A DNA stretch of 64,000 nucleotides, taken from the NCBI GenBank assembly GCA_910579865.1, contig CAJTXA010000016.1:1-64000 (forward strand), in the 5' to 3' direction. The stretch is from an uncultured Lachnospiraceae bacterium (lineage in GTDB: Bacteria; Bacillota; Clostridia; Lachnospirales; Lachnospiraceae). Under the pieces are notes generated by a model. It saw nothing but the letters and a program-made list of their open reading frames with translations, made no database searches and was not told the origin of the DNA. Positions within the stretch are counted from its first letter, which is position 1. Each line of letters begins with the position of its first letter. The position numbers and the translations under genes were made by a program. This document shows positions 63,191 to 64,000 of this stretch, piece after piece.

Positions 63191-64000
63191 AAAAATTAGT
63201 ATTAAATGGAAAGTTTTTCTATATTTTCTCGCTTTTACAATTTTATTGTTATTGATTTTATGGCTTCTTCAAACGGTTTATTTGGATGTTTTTTATAAAA
63301 ATATCAAGCGGAGTGAGTTGCAAGATGCAATGAATCATTTGGTAAAGGCAGTGGATCGAGAAGATTTTGAAGAAACGGTTGCTAATATTGCCACTAGTTA
63401 TGATATTAATGTCACTGTAATTGGAGAAAATAGAGAGGTAATTGTTGCAACGGAGAATATTTTTGTTGATCATGAAGGAAATTTGAATCAGGGACTTTTT
63501 TATGAATGGTATGATTTAGCAAAAGAAAATAATGGGGAGTATCATGTGGATTATCTCGATGAAAATGGAGATAAAAAAAAGATACAAAGATTACCAAATG
63601 AGAGAGAAGAAAAAAGAGAATTTGGTGTTTTAGAACCAGCCGAGCGAAAAGAAATTCGAAATCAAATGGGAATGTTTATGAAACATGTACAAGAAGAGGT
63701 CACTTGGTTTAAAATTATTAAGAATGGACAGGGAGAGGAACGAGTGTTAATTCTTTCTGCTGTTATTACACCAGTTGATGCTACAGTACATACCTTACAG
63801 ATCCAATTTGCTTATATTTCCGCTATTTTAGTATTGTTGTCATTAGCAATGGCATGGATTTTATCACGAAATATTTCCCGTTCGATTATTCGGGTCAATC
63901 ATGCAGCGAAAGAGTTAGCAAAGGCAAACTATGATGTTACTTTTGAAGCGAAGGATTACAGAGAGATTGCGGAATTATCGGATACATTAAATTATGCAAC
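63180..64000 (+). CDS. Sensor histidine kinase, cut by the window edge
   Basis: A frame starting at TTG 63180 overlaps the regulator gene by 11 nt and runs open to the window end (273 codons). It begins with a basic stretch and a membrane segment (VFLYFLAFTILLLLILWLLQ), then an extracytoplasmic region of about 160 residues, a second membrane segment (FAYISAILVLLSLAMAWILS) and the start of a HAMP domain (RSIIRVNHAAKELAKANYDV). The dimerisation and ATPase domains lie beyond the window. A GTG in another frame at 63187 is less suitable because it soon loses the membrane segment. It is the partner of the upstream OmpR regulator. Confidence 0.82.
   Translation, partial: MKREKISIKWKVFLYFLAFTILLLLILWLLQTVYLDVFYKNIKRSELQDAMNHLVKAVDREDFEETVANIATSYDINVTVIGENREVIVATENIFVDHEGNLNQGLFYEWYDLAKENNGEYHVDYLDENGDKKKIQRLPNEREEKREFGVLEPAERKEIRNQMGMFMKHVQEEVTWFKIIKNGQGEERVLILSAVITPVDATVHTLQIQFAYISAILVLLSLAMAWILSRNISRSIIRVNHAAKELAKANYDVTFEAKDYREIAELSDTLNYA

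Noticed and set aside
1..64000. CRISPR array
   Set aside because: No regularly spaced direct repeats of 25-40 nt were seen; the FIVAR repeats and palindromic copies have other explanations.

Overview
The window looks like a chromosomal segment of a low-GC, Gram-positive gut anaerobe, most likely a Lachnospiraceae relative of Roseburia, Coprococcus or Blautia. The reasons are AT-rich DNA with strong AGGAGG ribosome sites, a mannan-utilisation gene set of the kind described in Roseburia intestinalis, clostridial-type LeuC/LeuD, and a surface protein carrying both S-layer-homology and choline-binding-type repeats. No rRNA or tRNA gene was seen. The genus assignment is inference.

Layout. (1) 1-3.3 kb is a graveyard of mobile DNA. 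It holds a broken sigma-like gene of the Tn916/Tn1549 conjugative type, a membrane-anchored XRE regulator, a coiled-coil gene fragment, a row of hairpins sharing one loop sequence, a 3' scrap of tuf next to integrase-arm-like repeats, an Mrr-type nuclease fragment and a dead IS110 transposase. (2) 3.7-12 kb holds an ABC-F ATPase, a double HTH/TPR regulator converging on a hidden 52-codon secreted-peptide gene, an intergenic stretch with two candidate noncoding transcripts, and a TetM-like GTPase fused to a YacP/Rae1-type NYN nuclease. (3) 12-22 kb carries a CE12 esterase with SLH-like repeats, an aminotransferase, an iron alcohol dehydrogenase, a ZIP transporter, a MATE exporter, an O-acetylhomoserine sulfhydrylase-type enzyme and a soluble CZB chemoreceptor.

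(4) 22-50 kb is a carbohydrate locus on one strand: GH36 alpha-galactosidase, LacI-type regulator, a 3,410-residue surface protein with GH59-like and GH43_24-like catalytic domains, an ABC sugar importer without its ATPase, GH130_2 phosphorylase, AGE-family 2-epimerase, GH130_1 phosphorylase, mannose-6-phosphate isomerase, an unknown membrane protein, a YesL protein, phosphoglucomutase, and two intracellular SGNH acetylesterases (CE2-like and CE17-like). Together these can import acetylated galacto-mannooligosaccharides, strip acetyl and galactose, epimerise the reducing-end mannose to glucose, phosphorolyse the chain and feed mannose-1-phosphate into glycolysis. The giant surface enzyme points instead to beta-galactan or arabinogalactan. 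A palindromic repeat with two identical inverted 98-bp cores and different but self-complementary arms sits inside this locus (39.7-40.2 kb).

(5) 50-64 kb is mostly housekeeping: SpoVB-like flippase, cysteine desulfurase, a small unknown protein, MnmA, a small HD protein, a LysR regulator divergent from leuCD, a SleB-type hydrolase behind a possible c-di-AMP riboswitch, threonine synthase, a CheY/CheX-like pair, and an OmpR regulator with its histidine kinase cut by the window edge.

Most worth follow-up: the peptide/regulator pair (5976-8017), the GTPase-nuclease fusion (9320-12028), the palindromic element (39697-40219), the shared-loop hairpins (1978-2160) and the giant glycosidase.
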